Of a stretch of 64,000 bases of DNA, positions 51,782-60,565 are shown in pieces. Each line of letters opens with the position of its first letter. Positions within the stretch are counted from its first letter, which is position 1. The stretch covers positions 1 through 64,000 of the forward strand of contig CCRI01000010.1 of NCBI GenBank assembly GCA_000985875.1, in the 5' to 3' direction. The notes beneath the pieces are model-generated. The model had not been told where the DNA came from and ran no database searches. It worked only from the letters and a program-made list of their open reading frames with translations. Origin of the DNA: Neorhizobium galegae bv. officinalis (GTDB taxonomy: Bacteria; Pseudomonadota; Alphaproteobacteria; Rhizobiales; Rhizobiaceae). The position numbers were made by a program, and so were the translations under genes.

Positions 51782-51976
51782 CGTAAGGCCCTGTGACATC
51801 TGCTGATACGACTTTGAAAGCCGCGCCAAATTAAAGTTTAAGCCTAAAATTCCTGGTGCCGCAAGCAAATTAAACAGTATACTGAAAGTGACATAATTTT
51901 TGCCGTTATGGCGGTTTTCGTAAAAATTAGCTTGAAGAATGGCAAAAGCAGTATACTGTTTTGACAGGAGATGTCC
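51782..51976. promoter_or_regulatory. Divergent promoter with TTTA-N4-TAAA and twin CAGTATACTG operators
   Basis: TTTAAGCCTAAA at 51837-51848 lies close to the aldolase start. CAGTATACTG, a perfect 10-bp palindrome, occurs at 51875-51884 and again at 51949-51958, 74 bp apart centre to centre. The second copy lies 18 bp before the GntR start. The pair is probably the operator of that GntR protein, and the spacing (about seven helical turns) would allow looping. Confidence 0.7.
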
Positions 51977-52684
51977 ATGTTGAAGCCGAGTGACAATCTG
52001 GTGGATGCGATCTACGCCGATCTGCGGCTGAAGCTGCAGCGGAGTGCCGTTTCGCCGACCGACCGTCTGGTGGATACTGAGATCGCTCATGCCCATGGCA
52101 TTTCCCGCATGCCGGCGCGTGAGGCCCTGCTTCGGTTGGTTTCGGAAGGCTATCTCGTCGGTACGACGCGCGGCTTTGCAGTCCGGGAATTGTCCCTCGA
52201 GGACATTTCCGGCCTTTTCGAAGTGCGCCGCCAGCTCGAGCCCCGCGCGGCGGCCTGTGCTGCCCGCGACATGACGCCGGAGATCGAGGCGGAAATCACG
52301 GCGGCGATGAACCGGGTGGAACGGGCGCTGAGCGAAAGCGATATTCCGGCGCTGCTGGCGGCCAATGTCGATTTTCGCAATGCCTGGCTGAAGGCGGTCA
52401 ACAATCCGCATATGGCGGCGACGATTTCCCGCTTCATCGATTATTTCCAGTCGGTACGGCTCGGCACGTTCGCCGATCCGGGCGCCGCCTACCAGTATAT
52501 CGACGGTCTTTCCCGCATTCACGCGGCCTTCCTCGCGCACGATCCGCTGATGGTCCAGGACCGCATGACGCTTTTCATGTTCGCGGCGGAGGAGGCCTAC
52601 CTCTCCGTTCGGCGGCGCCAGTTGGTAGAGGCGGAGGCCCAACGCCCCGCCCGCAGAAGAACACAAAAGAGAGGAACAGCATGA
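51977..52684 (+). CDS. GntR family regulator with FCD domain (GntR-1)
   Basis: This 235-residue FadR-subfamily regulator has an N-terminal winged helix (VDAIYADLRLKLQRSAVSP, then ISRMPAREALLRLVSEGYLV) and a C-terminal helical FCD ligand domain (about 85-215; LFEVRRQLEPRAAACAA). FCD domains bind small organic acids, often with a metal. The ATG at 51977 is preferred over 51971 because CAGGAG is six bases before it. Its stop overlaps the LLM monooxygenase start (ATGA), so it probably controls its own operon through the CAGTATACTG pair. Confidence 0.9.
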   Translation: MLKPSDNLVDAIYADLRLKLQRSAVSPTDRLVDTEIAHAHGISRMPAREALLRLVSEGYLVGTTRGFAVRELSLEDISGLFEVRRQLEPRAAACAARDMTPEIEAEITAAMNRVERALSESDIPALLAANVDFRNAWLKAVNNPHMAATISRFIDYFQSVRLGTFADPGAAYQYIDGLSRIHAAFLAHDPLMVQDRMTLFMFAAEEAYLSVRRRQLVEAEAQRPARRRTQKRGTA

Positions 52685-53775
52685 TCAAGCCGCACCCGCT
52701 GAAAGGCCCCAGCAGACTGAAACTCGGCGTGTTTTCTCCGAATGCAGACGGTGGGCTTGCGATTACCGACGTGCCGGAACGCTGGCAGGCGCGCTGGGAA
52801 GACAATCTCAACGCCGTGCAGATCGCCGATCGCGGCGGGCTGGATTTCTTCCTGCCGATCGCCCGCTGGAAGGGGTTCGGCGGCAAGAACCGGGTGCGCG
52901 AATGGTCGTTCGAGACCTTCACCTGGGCGGCCGGCCTTGCTTCCGTCACGGAGCGGATCGGGCTTTTCATGACCGTGCATGTGCCGCTCGTACACCCTCT
53001 CTATGCGGCGAAGGCGCTGGCGACCGTCGATCATATCAGCGGCGGCCGGGCAGGCCTCAACATCGTCTGCGGCTGGAACCCCAAGGAATTCGGCATGTTC
53101 GGCGTACCGCTGGTCGAGAAGGGTTACGACCAGGCCGACGAATGGCTGGAGATCATGGAGCGGGCCTATACGTCGGAAGCGCCCTTTGATTACGACGGCA
53201 CCTACTACAAGCTGAAGGACGTCGTCAGCCGGCCGGCCAGCCTGCAGTCGCCGCGGCCGGTCACCATGAATGCCGCCTTTGGCGGGCCGGGCCGGGATTT
53301 CGCGGCCAAGAACTGCGAATATCTGTTCACCACGTTCACCGAGATTTCCGAGGCCGGAAAGCATGTGGAAGACATCAAGGCCCGCGCGGACAAGCTCGAT
53401 CGCGAGGTCGGAGCCTATACGGTCTGCCACGTCGTCTGCCGAGAAACGCAACAGGAGGCGGAAGATTATTACGAGCGTTACGCGGTGACGATGGCCGATC
53501 ACGCGGCCGTCAATGCGCATATGGCGGGCAAGAAGGAATTCACCCAGTCTCATGACAAAAGCGCCTACGATCTCTATCGCAAGCGGTTTGCGGGCGGCGC
53601 GGGCGGTTATCCGCTGGTCGGAACACCGGAAAAGATCGTCGAAGACATGATCGCGATCTCCAAACAGGGGTATTCCGGTATTGCCATGTCCTTCGTAAAC
53701 TACACCTATGAGCTGCCTTTCTTCTGCGATCGCGTCATGCCTTTGTTGAGGAAGGCGGGACTGAGGGGCGAATGA
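52681..53775 (+). CDS. LLM-class FMN-dependent monooxygenase (RutA-like)
   Basis: This 364-residue luciferase-like TIM-barrel monooxygenase uses reduced flavin from a partner. The N-terminal LKLGVFSPNADGG and AVQIADRGGLDFFLPIARWKG, the VDHISGGRAGLNIVCGWNPKEF block and the C-terminal TPEKIVEDMI resemble RutA, DszA and alkanesulfonate-type enzymes. The adjacent flavin reductase gene (ATGA overlap) supplies FMNH2. It could carry out ring oxygenation or amide opening of an N-heterocycle. The substrate is unknown, and a first step in indole oxidation is one possibility. Confidence 0.9.
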   Translation: MIKPHPLKGPSRLKLGVFSPNADGGLAITDVPERWQARWEDNLNAVQIADRGGLDFFLPIARWKGFGGKNRVREWSFETFTWAAGLASVTERIGLFMTVHVPLVHPLYAAKALATVDHISGGRAGLNIVCGWNPKEFGMFGVPLVEKGYDQADEWLEIMERAYTSEAPFDYDGTYYKLKDVVSRPASLQSPRPVTMNAAFGGPGRDFAAKNCEYLFTTFTEISEAGKHVEDIKARADKLDREVGAYTVCHVVCRETQQEAEDYYERYAVTMADHAAVNAHMAGKKEFTQSHDKSAYDLYRKRFAGGAGGYPLVGTPEKIVEDMIAISKQGYSGIAMSFVNYTYELPFFCDRVMPLLRKAGLRGE

Positions 53776-54281
53776 CGGTGGATATCTTGAGCGACGAAGT
53801 GGACGCGACGCGGCTCGCCTTCCGGGAAGGCATGGCGCGGCTGGCGGCGGCAGTGAACATCGTCACGACAGACGGGCCGGGCGGGCTTGCGGGCTTCACG
53901 GCGTCAGCTGTCTGCAGCGTGACGGACCGGCCGCCGACGCTGCTCGTCTGCCTCAACCGGTCGAGTTCGGTCGCAGGGATGTTCGAGAAAAATCGCGTGC
54001 TCTGCGTCAACACTCTGGGTGCCGGCCACGAGCCGATGTCGAGACTGTTCGGCGGTTCGACGCCGCAGGACGACCGGTTCGCGGTGGGCGACTGGGTGCT
54101 CGCCGCGACGGGATCGCCGCGGTTGACCGATGCGGTCGTGTCCTTCGATTGCGAAGTGGAGAATGCTGTTGCGAGCGGCACCCATCACGTGCTGTTTTGC
54201 CGGGTCGTCGGGATTGCCCATGGCCCGGAGGACGAAGAGGCGCTCGTCTATTTCCGGCGTCGCTACCATCACCTCAAATGA
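53772..54281 (+). CDS. Flavin reductase (HpaC/RutF-like)
   Basis: This 169-residue NAD(P)H:flavin reductase has the family pattern LAAAVNIVTTDGPGGLAGFTASAVCSVTDRPPTLLVCLNRSS and HVLFCRVVGI, followed by YFRRRYHH. It supplies reduced flavin to the LLM monooxygenase encoded immediately upstream, with a 4-bp overlap. A strong terminator follows 5 bp after the stop. The length is normal. Confidence 0.92.
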   Translation: MTVDILSDEVDATRLAFREGMARLAAAVNIVTTDGPGGLAGFTASAVCSVTDRPPTLLVCLNRSSSVAGMFEKNRVLCVNTLGAGHEPMSRLFGGSTPQDDRFAVGDWVLAATGSPRLTDAVVSFDCEVENAVASGTHHVLFCRVVGIAHGPEDEEALVYFRRRYHHLK

Positions 54282-54285
54282 GATG

Positions 54286-54320
54286 AAGCCCTCCGCGGGA
54301 ACGCGTCCCGCGGAGGGCTT
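54286..54320. terminator. Strong bidirectional terminator
   Basis: A perfect 15-bp stem (AAGCCCTCCGCGGGA with TCCCGCGGAGGGCTT) and five-base loop lie between the convergent flavin reductase and class V aminotransferase-fold genes. Both strands end in a short T run, so it can stop transcription from either side. Confidence 0.9.
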
Positions 54321-54324
54321 TGCA

Positions 54325-55602
54325 TTACCTGGCCTTGGCGATGATCTCGCCGAGCACCGTGTCGAAACGGTCGATCTCTTCCACCTTGTTGTAGTGGACC
54401 ATGGAGACCCGCATACAGCCGGTTTCCATGGTGAGCCCAAGTCGCTTCATCAGCCGGGGTGCGAACATGTGGCCGTCGCGGCTGCCGATATTGTTCTTGC
54501 CGAGCTCGGCCGACAGATATTGCGGCGTCAGGCCCGGAATGTTGAAGCAGATGGTCGGAACGCGCTTTTCCACCTGGGATTCGTCCGAAACGCCGTAGAT
54601 CGTCGCGCCGTGTTTCTTCAGCACCGACAGCATCTTCTTCGACAGCGTCTGCTCGTAGGCGCGGATGGCGCCCATGGCGGCAGCAAGTGCGGCGCGGCGC
54701 GAATGTTCGCCTTCGGGCAGGAACCTGCGGCCGAGGTCTTCCAGATAAAGCACGGCGGCGTTCGTGCCGGCGACGTTCTCGTAGGTGAAGGTGCCGACCT
54801 CGATCTTGTAGGGCGGAACATCCGGAATGAAGTCTTCCTTGAAGGTCGGAAGCTTCACCAGCGCGTCATAGCGGCCCCAGAGGAAGCCCATATGCGGCGA
54901 AAAGTTCTTGTAGCCGGAGCAGACCAGATAATCGCAATCCCAGGCCTGAACGTCGATCAGCGCATGCGGGCCGTAATGCACGCAATCGAGGAAGACCTCC
55001 GCGCCCGCCGCATGCGCCAGCTTGCCGACTGTCGCCACGTCGACGATCGTGCCGATCGAATGGGCGGTTACGGTGCAGGCGACGAGACGGGTCTTGTCAT
55101 TTAGGAGCGGTTTTAAATCGTCGGTATGCAGCATGCCGTCTTCGCGCATCTTCCACCAGACGATCTTGGCGCCGTCGGCTTCCAACGCCATCCAGGTGGC
55201 GATGTCGGCGTCATGGTCCATGTCGGTGACGATGATCTCGTTGCGCTCCTGAAGCATCTTGGCGATGCCGAGGCTGACGAGGCGGATGAAGGACGTGGCG
55301 TTGAGCCCGAAGGAGATCTCCTCCGGACGGTAGGCATTCACCAGCAGGCCGACCGAGACGCGAGCATCGGTGATCGTGCGGTCGACGCCCTGGCTGTGCA
55401 GATAGGGCGCCATGCGCTGCACGTTGCAATCGACGAGATGGGCTGCGACGGCGTCGACGACGGCCTGGGGCACCTGGGCGCCGCCGGCATTTTCGAAGAA
55501 GATGAAGTCCTTGTATTTCTGGAGAGCCGGAAATTTCAGCCTGAGTTCATCGACCGGAAAAGCCTTGGCGAGGTTGTCGCCTGCCGTAACATGCGTGTTC
55601 AT
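54325..55602 (-). CDS. Class V aminotransferase-fold PLP enzyme (cysteine desulfurase-like)
   Basis: This 425-residue PLP enzyme has the N-terminal block [34 protein letters not shown] with the pyridine-binding Asp, and [16 protein letters not shown] with the Schiff-base Lys at about residue 232. The fold covers cysteine desulfurases, kynureninases and isopenicillin epimerase-like enzymes, and the reaction cannot be chosen by eye. No iron-sulfur assembly genes are near, which makes a catabolic role more likely. The start at 55602 follows GGGAG. It is divergent from GntR-2. Confidence 0.88.
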   Translation of the reverse strand: MNTHVTAGDNLAKAFPVDELRLKFPALQKYKDFIFFENAGGAQVPQAVVDAVAAHLVDCNVQRMAPYLHSQGVDRTITDARVSVGLLVNAYRPEEISFGLNATSFIRLVSLGIAKMLQERNEIIVTDMDHDADIATWMALEADGAKIVWWKMREDGMLHTDDLKPLLNDKTRLVACTVTAHSIGTIVDVATVGKLAHAAGAEVFLDCVHYGPHALIDVQAWDCDYLVCSGYKNFSPHMGFLWGRYDALVKLPTFKEDFIPDVPPYKIEVGTFTYENVAGTNAAVLYLEDLGRRFLPEGEHSRRAALAAAMGAIRAYEQTLSKKMLSVLKKHGATIYGVSDESQVEKRVPTICFNIPGLTPQYLSAELGKNNIGSRDGHMFAPRLMKRLGLTMETGCMRVSMVHYNKVEEIDRFDTVLGEIIAKAR

Positions 55603-55851
55603 GGATTTCTCCCAGGGTGTCATATTCGTCGAAGAAGAGGGGATGCAGGTGACAACGAGCTTCCCCCTGACGATGTTTGGCTTGTTGCTGAATGAGCATT
55701 TGATCAAACTTTCAAATGTTCTATTGTGCTGTTGGCATTTGATCAAGGGGAATCGCGTCGGGAGCAGTGGATGGCCGGACGCGAGGAGACTTGAAGAGCG
55801 CGGCCCGTTATGCGAGGCCTGGTTGTGATGGGAATGGATCAGAGGACAAGG
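55603..55851. promoter_or_regulatory. Divergent promoter with twin TTTGATCAA operators
   Basis: GCATTTGATCAA occurs twice as a direct repeat, at 55696-55707 and 55735-55746, each containing the palindrome TTGATCAA. The repeat distance is 39 bp. The same site is present in the operon 1 promoter at 12623-12635. It is the probable operator of the GntR protein encoded next door. Confidence 0.65.
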
Positions 55852-56544
55852 ATGGCGGATAGCGGGCTTTTGAAGGTCACGTCGCGCGTGACTGTTCAGG
55901 ATACGGTCTACGAACAGTTGCGCCGGGCGTTGATGTGGGGTTCCTTCGCTCCGGCGCAGGCGATCACCATTTCGTCGCTGGCAACCGAGTTCGGCACCAG
56001 CCACATGCCGGTGCGCGAGGCGTTGAGACGGCTCGCGGCGGAGAACGGACTGGAGATCGGCCATAACGGATCGGCGCGGGTGCCGGCGGTTTCCCGCGAG
56101 CGGCTCGACGATCTCTGCCAGGCGCGTATCGCGCTCGAGGGTCTGGCGACGGAACTCGCCGCCGCGCATATGACCGACGAGGATATCGACCGTTCGGAAG
56201 CGCTCGCCCGCGAGCATGACGAGACCGGCAAGGCCGGCGACGTTTATGGCATGCTGCGCAAGAACCAGGAATTCCATTTTGGCATCTACGAGGCATCGCG
56301 CTCCGAAGTGCTGCCACAGCATATCGAAATGCTCTGGCTGCGGTTCGGCCCCTATATGCGGATGCTGACCAACTACGTGGAAAAGGAATTCGACAAGGGC
56401 GTCGTGTACCCGTTCTCGTCCTATCATTTCCGGATCGTCGCGGCGCTTCGAGAGCGCAACGGCGCGCTCGCACGGGACATGATGGTGGGGGATATCCTCG
56501 CCACCCAGTCCCATCTGCGGGACATGTCGCCGGAACTGCGGTGA
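55852..56544 (+). CDS. GntR family regulator with FCD domain (GntR-2)
   Basis: This regulator of about 230 residues has a winged helix ([18 protein letters not shown], then [19 protein letters not shown]) and an FCD ligand-binding domain (about 85-220). The start at 55852 has AGAGGACAAGG before it. Upstream ATGs at 55810, 55828 and 55834 are possible. It is divergent from the class V aminotransferase-fold gene. The TTTGATCAA pair in the shared promoter recurs before operon 1, so GntR-2 may control peptide uptake as well. Confidence 0.88.
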   Translation: MADSGLLKVTSRVTVQDTVYEQLRRALMWGSFAPAQAITISSLATEFGTSHMPVREALRRLAAENGLEIGHNGSARVPAVSRERLDDLCQARIALEGLATELAAAHMTDEDIDRSEALAREHDETGKAGDVYGMLRKNQEFHFGIYEASRSEVLPQHIEMLWLRFGPYMRMLTNYVEKEFDKGVVYPFSSYHFRIVAALRERNGALARDMMVGDILATQSHLRDMSPELR

Positions 56545-56565
56545 CCCCGGCGCAGTGCGCCGGGG
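56545..56565. terminator. Hairpin between convergent GntR-2 and TIM-barrel genes
   Basis: A 9-bp perfect stem (CCCCGGCGC with GCGCCGGGG) and three-base loop begin directly after the GntR-2 stop. T runs are poor on both sides, so its efficiency is uncertain. Confidence 0.6.
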
Positions 56566-56585
56566 CTTAAGCCTTAGAATCAGAC

Positions 56586-57404
56586 TTACTGGCCGAGGCC
56601 GAGCGAAGCGAGATACTCGACGGAAGCCGGGATCTTCGACTTGTCCCTGATCTCGACGATCAGGCGCGGATTGCTGGTGAGATCGGCAAGTGCCTGGAAG
56701 ACCGACGGCCAGAGGATATTGCCTTCGCCGAGCGCCCAGTGGCGGTCTGCGTAACCGTCGGCATCCTGAAGGTGGACATGCTGCAGGCGGTTGCCGGCGG
56801 CCTTCACATAATAGTCGACCGGCGGAGCGCCGGTGGAACCATGCGCATAATGCGCGTGGCCGGTATCGATCGACACGGCGACGGCCGGCGAGTTGAAGCT
56901 GTCGGCAAGCGCCACGCGGATATGCTGGTCGATATCCTCGATGTTTTCCAGAACGATCACCGCGCCGATATCCTCGGCCTGCTTGACGGCATCGCGCATC
57001 GTCATGTGCACGTGCTCGACGACGCGCTCGCCCTCGCCCTTGTTGTTGTCGAGGTTGTTGTAGGACCAGGTCGTGTAGGGGCTGTGGGCGACCATCTGCG
57101 TCGCGCCGATCGCGGCGCAGACGTCGAGGCCCTGCTTCAGGCGCTTGGCGACGACGGCGCGGATGTCCGGATCCTGGGAGGCTATGGTGAAGCCCCAGAA
57201 CGGGCCGTGGATGCCGAGGCGGCCTTCGAAACCATCGAGCAGCTTCCTGGCGCGCTCGGCGAGCGGCGTCCAGTCGCCGTTCAATACGTCACCGGTGGTG
57301 AAATCCTGGAGTTCGAGATCGCGCTGCTTTTCGAAAAGCCAGTTGCGGTGAATTTCGAGCTCGCCGAGCGTCATGGCGGCGCCGATCACGGGGAGGGAGG
57401 ACAT
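56586..57404 (-). CDS. Sugar phosphate isomerase/epimerase-type TIM barrel
   Basis: This 272-residue xylose isomerase-like (AP endonuclease family 2) TIM barrel has metal-binding residues in the usual order: [48 protein letters not shown] and IVEIRD. It is an isomerase, epimerase or endonuclease-fold enzyme with no readable substrate. The start at 57404 is preferred over 57416 because the upstream ATGGAG supplies GGAG at six bases. It is divergent from the third peptide-type ABC operon. Confidence 0.85.
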   Translation of the reverse strand: MSSLPVIGAAMTLGELEIHRNWLFEKQRDLELQDFTTGDVLNGDWTPLAERARKLLDGFEGRLGIHGPFWGFTIASQDPDIRAVVAKRLKQGLDVCAAIGATQMVAHSPYTTWSYNNLDNNKGEGERVVEHVHMTMRDAVKQAEDIGAVIVLENIEDIDQHIRVALADSFNSPAVAVSIDTGHAHYAHGSTGAPPVDYYVKAAGNRLQHVHLQDADGYADRHWALGEGNILWPSVFQALADLTSNPRLIVEIRDKSKIPASVEYLASLGLGQ

Positions 57405-57805
57405 GGAAAACTCCATTAAACAAAGGAAATTTGGGGAGGAGAACGCGTCGGAAGAATATCCGCGCGGAGGGTTCGATGTCAGAATTTTGTGTCGGCAATA
57501 TTACATTTGTAACGCGTGATGATGAAATTTGCATCCGTGTTCAATTTCATCGAATCGCCAAGATAGCGTCACGGAACTGAAACACAGGCTGGCCAAATAA
57601 CCCCTGCAAATCAGGGGGTCGTCGTGAGCGGCAGCAAGACGCTTCTTATCGTTTTTCTTCGGGCGGGCGGCTTTCATGTCCGCGGCCCGAGAAAATGGCG
57701 CGTCGTTGGCGGGCCAGGCTCTTCGAAACCCTCAGCCGTCACCGCTCGAGCCCATAAAGGGCCTGATCGAACTCGCCCATCAACCGAAGCCAAAGGACAA
57801 TTTCC
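57405..57805. promoter_or_regulatory. Divergent promoter region of the TIM-barrel gene and operon 5
   Basis: This 401-bp gap has no gene I can support. TTACATTTGTAA at 57501-57512 is a perfect 5-2-5 dyad. GATGAAATT at 57521-57529 and AATTTCATC at 57543-57551 form a perfect 9-bp inverted repeat over 13 bases. CCCCTG-CAAAT-CAGGGG at 57601-57617 is a hairpin in the likely leader of operon 5. These differ from the cluster-wide operators, so another regulator may act here. Confidence 0.55.
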
Positions 57806-59443
57806 ATGGTCAACTTCACCCGCCGCAGCACGCTTGGCCTTGCCGGCGCCGCTGCCGGTTCGCTGATCCTGCCGCGCTTCTCGATCGCACAGGGCGACAA
57901 GCGCCCCTCGATCACCATCGCCGTCCAGAAGATCACCAACAACAACACGCTCGACGTCTGGCACGAGCAGTCGAATGTCGGCGAGCGCGTTTTCTTTCCG
58001 AACCTCTGGGAAGGCCTCATCCTGCGCAACTGGATGGGCAATCAGGGTCCGATCCCGGGTCTCGCGACCGAATGGAAGCGGATCGACGACAAGACGCTGG
58101 AACTGAAGCTGCGTCAGGGCGTCAAGTTCCACAACGGCGACGAACTGACGGCCGACGACGTCGTGTTCTCGTTCTCCAGGGAGCGCGTGTTCGGCAATAC
58201 GGAGCCGGCTGGCGGCAAGACGATCTTCGAATCCGAGCACAAGCCGACCACCGTCAAGGAACTGCCGGCTACCGTTCCCGGTGTTGGCCGTCGCCTGTGG
58301 CCGGCCCTTGCCGGCGTTGAGGCCGTCGACAAGTATACCGTCCGTTTCCATAACGCGACGCCGGATGTCACGATGGAAGGCCGCCTCTATTCCGGTGGCA
58401 GCCAGATCACCAACCGCCGCGCCTGGGACGAAGCCAAGTCCTTTACCGAATGGGCCCGCAAGCCGGTCACGACCGGTCCCTACATGGTTGCCGAATACAA
58501 GCCGGACGTGTCGCTGACGCTCGTCGCCTTCGACCAGTATTGGGGTGGCCGCCCGCCGCTCGCCCAGATCCGCTTCGTCGAAGTTCCGGAAGTTGCCTCG
58601 CGCGTCAACGGCCTGCTTTCCGGCCAATACGACTTCGCATGCGACCTGCCGCCGGACCAGATCGCCACGATCAGGGCTGCCAAGGGCTTTGAAGTTCAGA
58701 GCTCGACCATCTGGAACCACCGCGTTTCGGTCTTCAACACCCAGAACCCGATCCTTGCCAACCCGCTGATGCGCCGCGCGATGACGCACTCGATCGATCG
58801 CAAGGCGATCGTCGAGGCGCTCTGGGCCGGGCAGACCGTCATCCCGGCCGGTCTGCAGTTCGAATCCTTCCGGACCTCGGACATGTTCATCGAAGGCTGG
58901 GCCGCTCCGGAATTCAATCCGCAGCTCGCCAAGGACCTCCTCAAGCAGGCCGGCTACAAGGGTGACCCGATCCCATACCGCCTGCTCAACAACTACTACA
59001 CGAACCAGACGGCCAACGGCCAGATCATGGTCGAGATGTGGAAGCAGGTCGGCATCAACGTGCAGATCGAAATGAAGGAAAACTGGGGCCAGATCCACGA
59101 TCCGGCAGGCGTCAAGGGCGTCCGTGACTGGTCGGCTTCCAACACGATCAACGACCCGATCACTCCCCTCGTCGTGCAGTTCGGCCCGAACGGCGAAGTC
59201 CAGCAGAAGAAGGACTGGACGAACGCCGAAATGAACAAGCTTGCGCAGGTCATGGAAACCTCCACCGACCGCGCGCTGCGCAAGAAGGCGATCGCCCGCA
59301 TGCTGGAAATCGCCGAGCGCGAAGACCCGGTCTATCAGGTCTTGCACCAGAACGCGGTGTTCACGGGCATGAAGTCGTCGCTCAAGTGGAAGGCCGCTCC
59401 GGCCTTCGCGATGGACTTCCGCTCCTCCAACTGGGCGATCTGA
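57806..59443 (+). CDS. Peptide-type ABC transporter substrate-binding protein (operon 5)
   Basis: This 545-residue SBP of family 5 has a probable twin-arginine signal (TRRSTLGLAGAAAGSLIL). Motifs are PGLATEWKRIDDKTLELKLR, VKFHNGDELTADDVVFSF, VTTGPYMVAEYKPD and MRRAMTHSIDRKAIVEALW. It is the first gene of the third peptide-type operon. AAGGACAATTTCC precedes the ATG at 57806. The ligand is unknown. Confidence 0.94.
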   Translation: MVNFTRRSTLGLAGAAAGSLILPRFSIAQGDKRPSITIAVQKITNNNTLDVWHEQSNVGERVFFPNLWEGLILRNWMGNQGPIPGLATEWKRIDDKTLELKLRQGVKFHNGDELTADDVVFSFSRERVFGNTEPAGGKTIFESEHKPTTVKELPATVPGVGRRLWPALAGVEAVDKYTVRFHNATPDVTMEGRLYSGGSQITNRRAWDEAKSFTEWARKPVTTGPYMVAEYKPDVSLTLVAFDQYWGGRPPLAQIRFVEVPEVASRVNGLLSGQYDFACDLPPDQIATIRAAKGFEVQSSTIWNHRVSVFNTQNPILANPLMRRAMTHSIDRKAIVEALWAGQTVIPAGLQFESFRTSDMFIEGWAAPEFNPQLAKDLLKQAGYKGDPIPYRLLNNYYTNQTANGQIMVEMWKQVGINVQIEMKENWGQIHDPAGVKGVRDWSASNTINDPITPLVVQFGPNGEVQQKKDWTNAEMNKLAQVMETSTDRALRKKAIARMLEIAEREDPVYQVLHQNAVFTGMKSSLKWKAAPAFAMDFRSSNWAI

Positions 59444-59551
59444 TCGGATTGTCTCCACTGCTCCGGCGACCGGACGGCCGCCGGAGCATCTGTTTTCAAA
59501 AGCGGCAATGCCCCGGCCGGAAACGGCGGGTAGGCAGGAGTATGGCGGGAT

Positions 59552-60565
59552 ATGGATAGAGCATCGTCCAATCTGGTGGAGCTGCGTGGCCTGAAGGTCG
59601 CCTTCGACGGCGTCCGGGTTCTGCACGGCATCGATCTCAATGTGGGCCGGGGCGAAGCAGTGGGCCTCGTCGGCGAATCGGGTTGCGGAAAGTCGGTGAC
59701 GTGGCTTGCGGCTCTGGGGCTGCTTCCCGGCAAGGCGAGCGTCACCGGTTCCGTGCGGCTCGATGGACAGGAACTCGTCGGTGGCCCGCGCGAGGTCTAC
59801 GAACAGGTGCGGGGCGGCCGGATCGCGATGATCTTCCAGGACCCGTCGAGCTCGCTCAATCCGGTGCTCCGGATCGGTCGGCAGATCGTCGAGGCGCTGT
59901 CGCTGCATCGCGGCCTGAGAGGCGACCCGGCCCGGAGAGAGGCGCTGCGGCTGCTGGACATGGTCGGCATTCCCGACGCGCGCCGTCGTTTCGATCTCTA
60001 CCCGCACGAATTCTCGGGCGGCCAGTGTCAGCGGCTGATGATCGCCATGGCGCTTGCCGGCGAACCGGACCTCCTGATCGCCGACGAGCCGACGACGGCG
60101 CTCGACGCGACGATCCAGGCGCAGATCCTCGACCTGCTGATCCAGCTCCGGGCCGAGACCGGCATGGCCACGGTGTTCATCAGCCACGATCTCGGCGCCG
60201 TTTCCCAGGTCTGCGAACGGGTCTGCGTCATGTATGCCGGCCGGATCGTCGAGGAGGGCAGCGTCGCGCAGCTCTTCTCCGAGCCGCGCCATCCCTATAC
60301 GCGCGGTCTTTTCGACGCGATCCCGCGGATCGACGGTCCCCGCCACCGGCTCATCCCCATTCCCGGCACGGTTCCGAACCCGAGACATCTGCCCGAAGGC
60401 TGTTCCTTTTCGCCACGCTGTTTTCGCGCGGTGGAGGCCTGTCGCAGCGAGCGCCCCGCGCTCGAGACGTCGGCCGATGGCCGGCAACTCGCCTGCCTCC
60501 GGCCGGTTCCGGCCAATGAGCCTGTCGAGAGAAGAACCAGAGTGATCGAGGACATGCTGCAATGA
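59552..60565 (+). CDS. Peptide-type ABC transporter ATP-binding protein (DppD-like, operon 5)
   Basis: This 337-residue ATPase has Walker [10 protein letters not shown], signature FSGGQCQR (Cys in place of the usual Arg), Walker [13 protein letters not shown] and H-loop FISHDLG. The C-terminal extension [16 protein letters not shown] is present. A 108-bp spacer, without an evident terminator, separates it from the SBP gene. It overlaps the second ATPase gene by 4 bp. Confidence 0.94.
   Translation: MDRASSNLVELRGLKVAFDGVRVLHGIDLNVGRGEAVGLVGESGCGKSVTWLAALGLLPGKASVTGSVRLDGQELVGGPREVYEQVRGGRIAMIFQDPSSSLNPVLRIGRQIVEALSLHRGLRGDPARREALRLLDMVGIPDARRRFDLYPHEFSGGQCQRLMIAMALAGEPDLLIADEPTTALDATIQAQILDLLIQLRAETGMATVFISHDLGAVSQVCERVCVMYAGRIVEEGSVAQLFSEPRHPYTRGLFDAIPRIDGPRHRLIPIPGTVPNPRHLPEGCSFSPRCFRAVEACRSERPALETSADGRQLACLRPVPANEPVERRTRVIEDMLQ

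Noticed and set aside
57624-57866. Possible 80-residue protein upstream of operon 5
   Set aside because: It overlaps the SBP start in another frame and shows no coding signature.
57674-60562. Very long open frame (962 codons) on the minus strand
   Set aside because: It is antisense to the operon 5 SBP and ATPase genes, has no family resemblance and reflects codon bias of GC-rich genes.
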